Assembly (NCBI GenBank): GCA_902496345.1 | Contig: CABVAP010000017.1 | Coordinates: 1-24,905, forward strand | Direction: 5' to 3' | From: an uncultured Eubacteriales bacterium | GTDB taxonomy: Bacteria; Bacillota; Clostridia; Lachnospirales; CAG-274 | Length of the DNA: 24,905 nucleotides | Shown: positions 24,802 through 24,905 of the stretch, in pieces | Layout: each line of letters begins with the position of its first letter | Numbering within the stretch: position 1 is the first letter of the stretch | The notes under the pieces: model-generated | Told to the model about the DNA's origin: nothing | Seen by the model: the letters and a program-made list of their open reading frames with translations, nothing else | Databases searched by the model: none | Made by a program: the position numbers and the translations under genes

Positions 24802-24862
24802 TGTCTATTTTTTCATAAAACACACAATCTAAATTCACAAAAATCTCTTATAAACCCCTTAT

Positions 24863-24905
24863 TTACTGAGGTTTTTTCGACAGCAGAACGACAGTTTCGA
24901 TGTGC
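24863..24905 (-). CDS. Serine recombinase C-terminal end, enters from right edge
   Basis: Fourteen codons visible, reading HIETVVLLSKKPQ and a stop at 24863. The same tail (HIETVVLLSKKSE) closes the recombinase remnant at 7058, and the DNA is identical over GCAGAACGACAGTTTCGATGTG-like bases. The rest lies outside the window, so completeness is unknown. Confidence 0.7.
   Translation of the reverse strand, partial: HIETVVLLSKKPQ

Overview
The window is AT-rich and reads as a low-GC Firmicute, most likely a member of the Clostridia (Lachnospiraceae-like at a guess). The grounds are AGGAGG-type ribosome sites, copper-amine-oxidase N-domain secreted proteins, RsbU/STAS partner-switching genes, and the types of IS21, IS630, IS1380 and large serine recombinase remnants present. 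Nearly every non-IS gene lies on the minus strand. No tRNA, rRNA or CRISPR array was seen.

Layout. (1) Bases 1-10959 are an accessory region crowded with broken mobile elements: a frameshifted IS21 istA, a type I restriction hsdR relic, an intact-looking three-gene cassette (2589-6403), a 157-bp hairpin MITE-like element, an IS1182 transposase stub, a serine recombinase tail, an IS630-type transposase gene held between IS1380-like ends, and a full-length IS1380-family element with two in-frame amber codons. (2) Bases 10960-23410 look like ordinary chromosome: a minus-strand run of signalling, transport and secreted-protein genes. (3) Bases 23530-24905 return to mobile DNA: a 3'-truncated DDE transposase, a cluster of stem-loops, and the tail of a second serine recombinase entering from the right edge.

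The best candidate for an undescribed system is the cassette at 2589-6403: a GHKL (MutL/MORC-like) ATPase, a protein of unknown fold, and a DUF6339-like protein ending in a GreA/GreB-type C-terminal domain. It lies beside a restriction-enzyme relic among mobile elements, which is the usual setting of anti-phage genes. The ATPase has an in-frame TGA with 70 further sense codons behind it, so it is either recently damaged or read through.

In the chromosomal part, a STAS antagonist (23111-23407) precedes a 937-residue protein that combines a LytS-like membrane domain, an extracytoplasmic sensor, a PP2C/SpoIIE phosphatase and an RsbW-like ATPase. Further along are tyrosine-phosphatase-like genes (one intact lipoprotein, one decayed copy), a second damaged STAS gene, a flavodoxin-fold reductase, a secreted NlpC/P60-like protein, a secreted C39-like cysteine peptidase, a dicarboxylate/amino-acid symporter with an RsbW-like N-terminal domain, a cyclic-nucleotide-binding protein and a copper-amine-oxidase-domain secreted protein. 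The RsbW-like domain on a transporter next to STAS/RsbU genes suggests partner switching that controls a membrane carrier rather than a sigma factor. This is inference.

Several genes are broken, three of them by apparent loss of one base in an A/T run (612-615, 13373-13380, 15794-15799), so sequencing error must be excluded before calling them pseudogenes.
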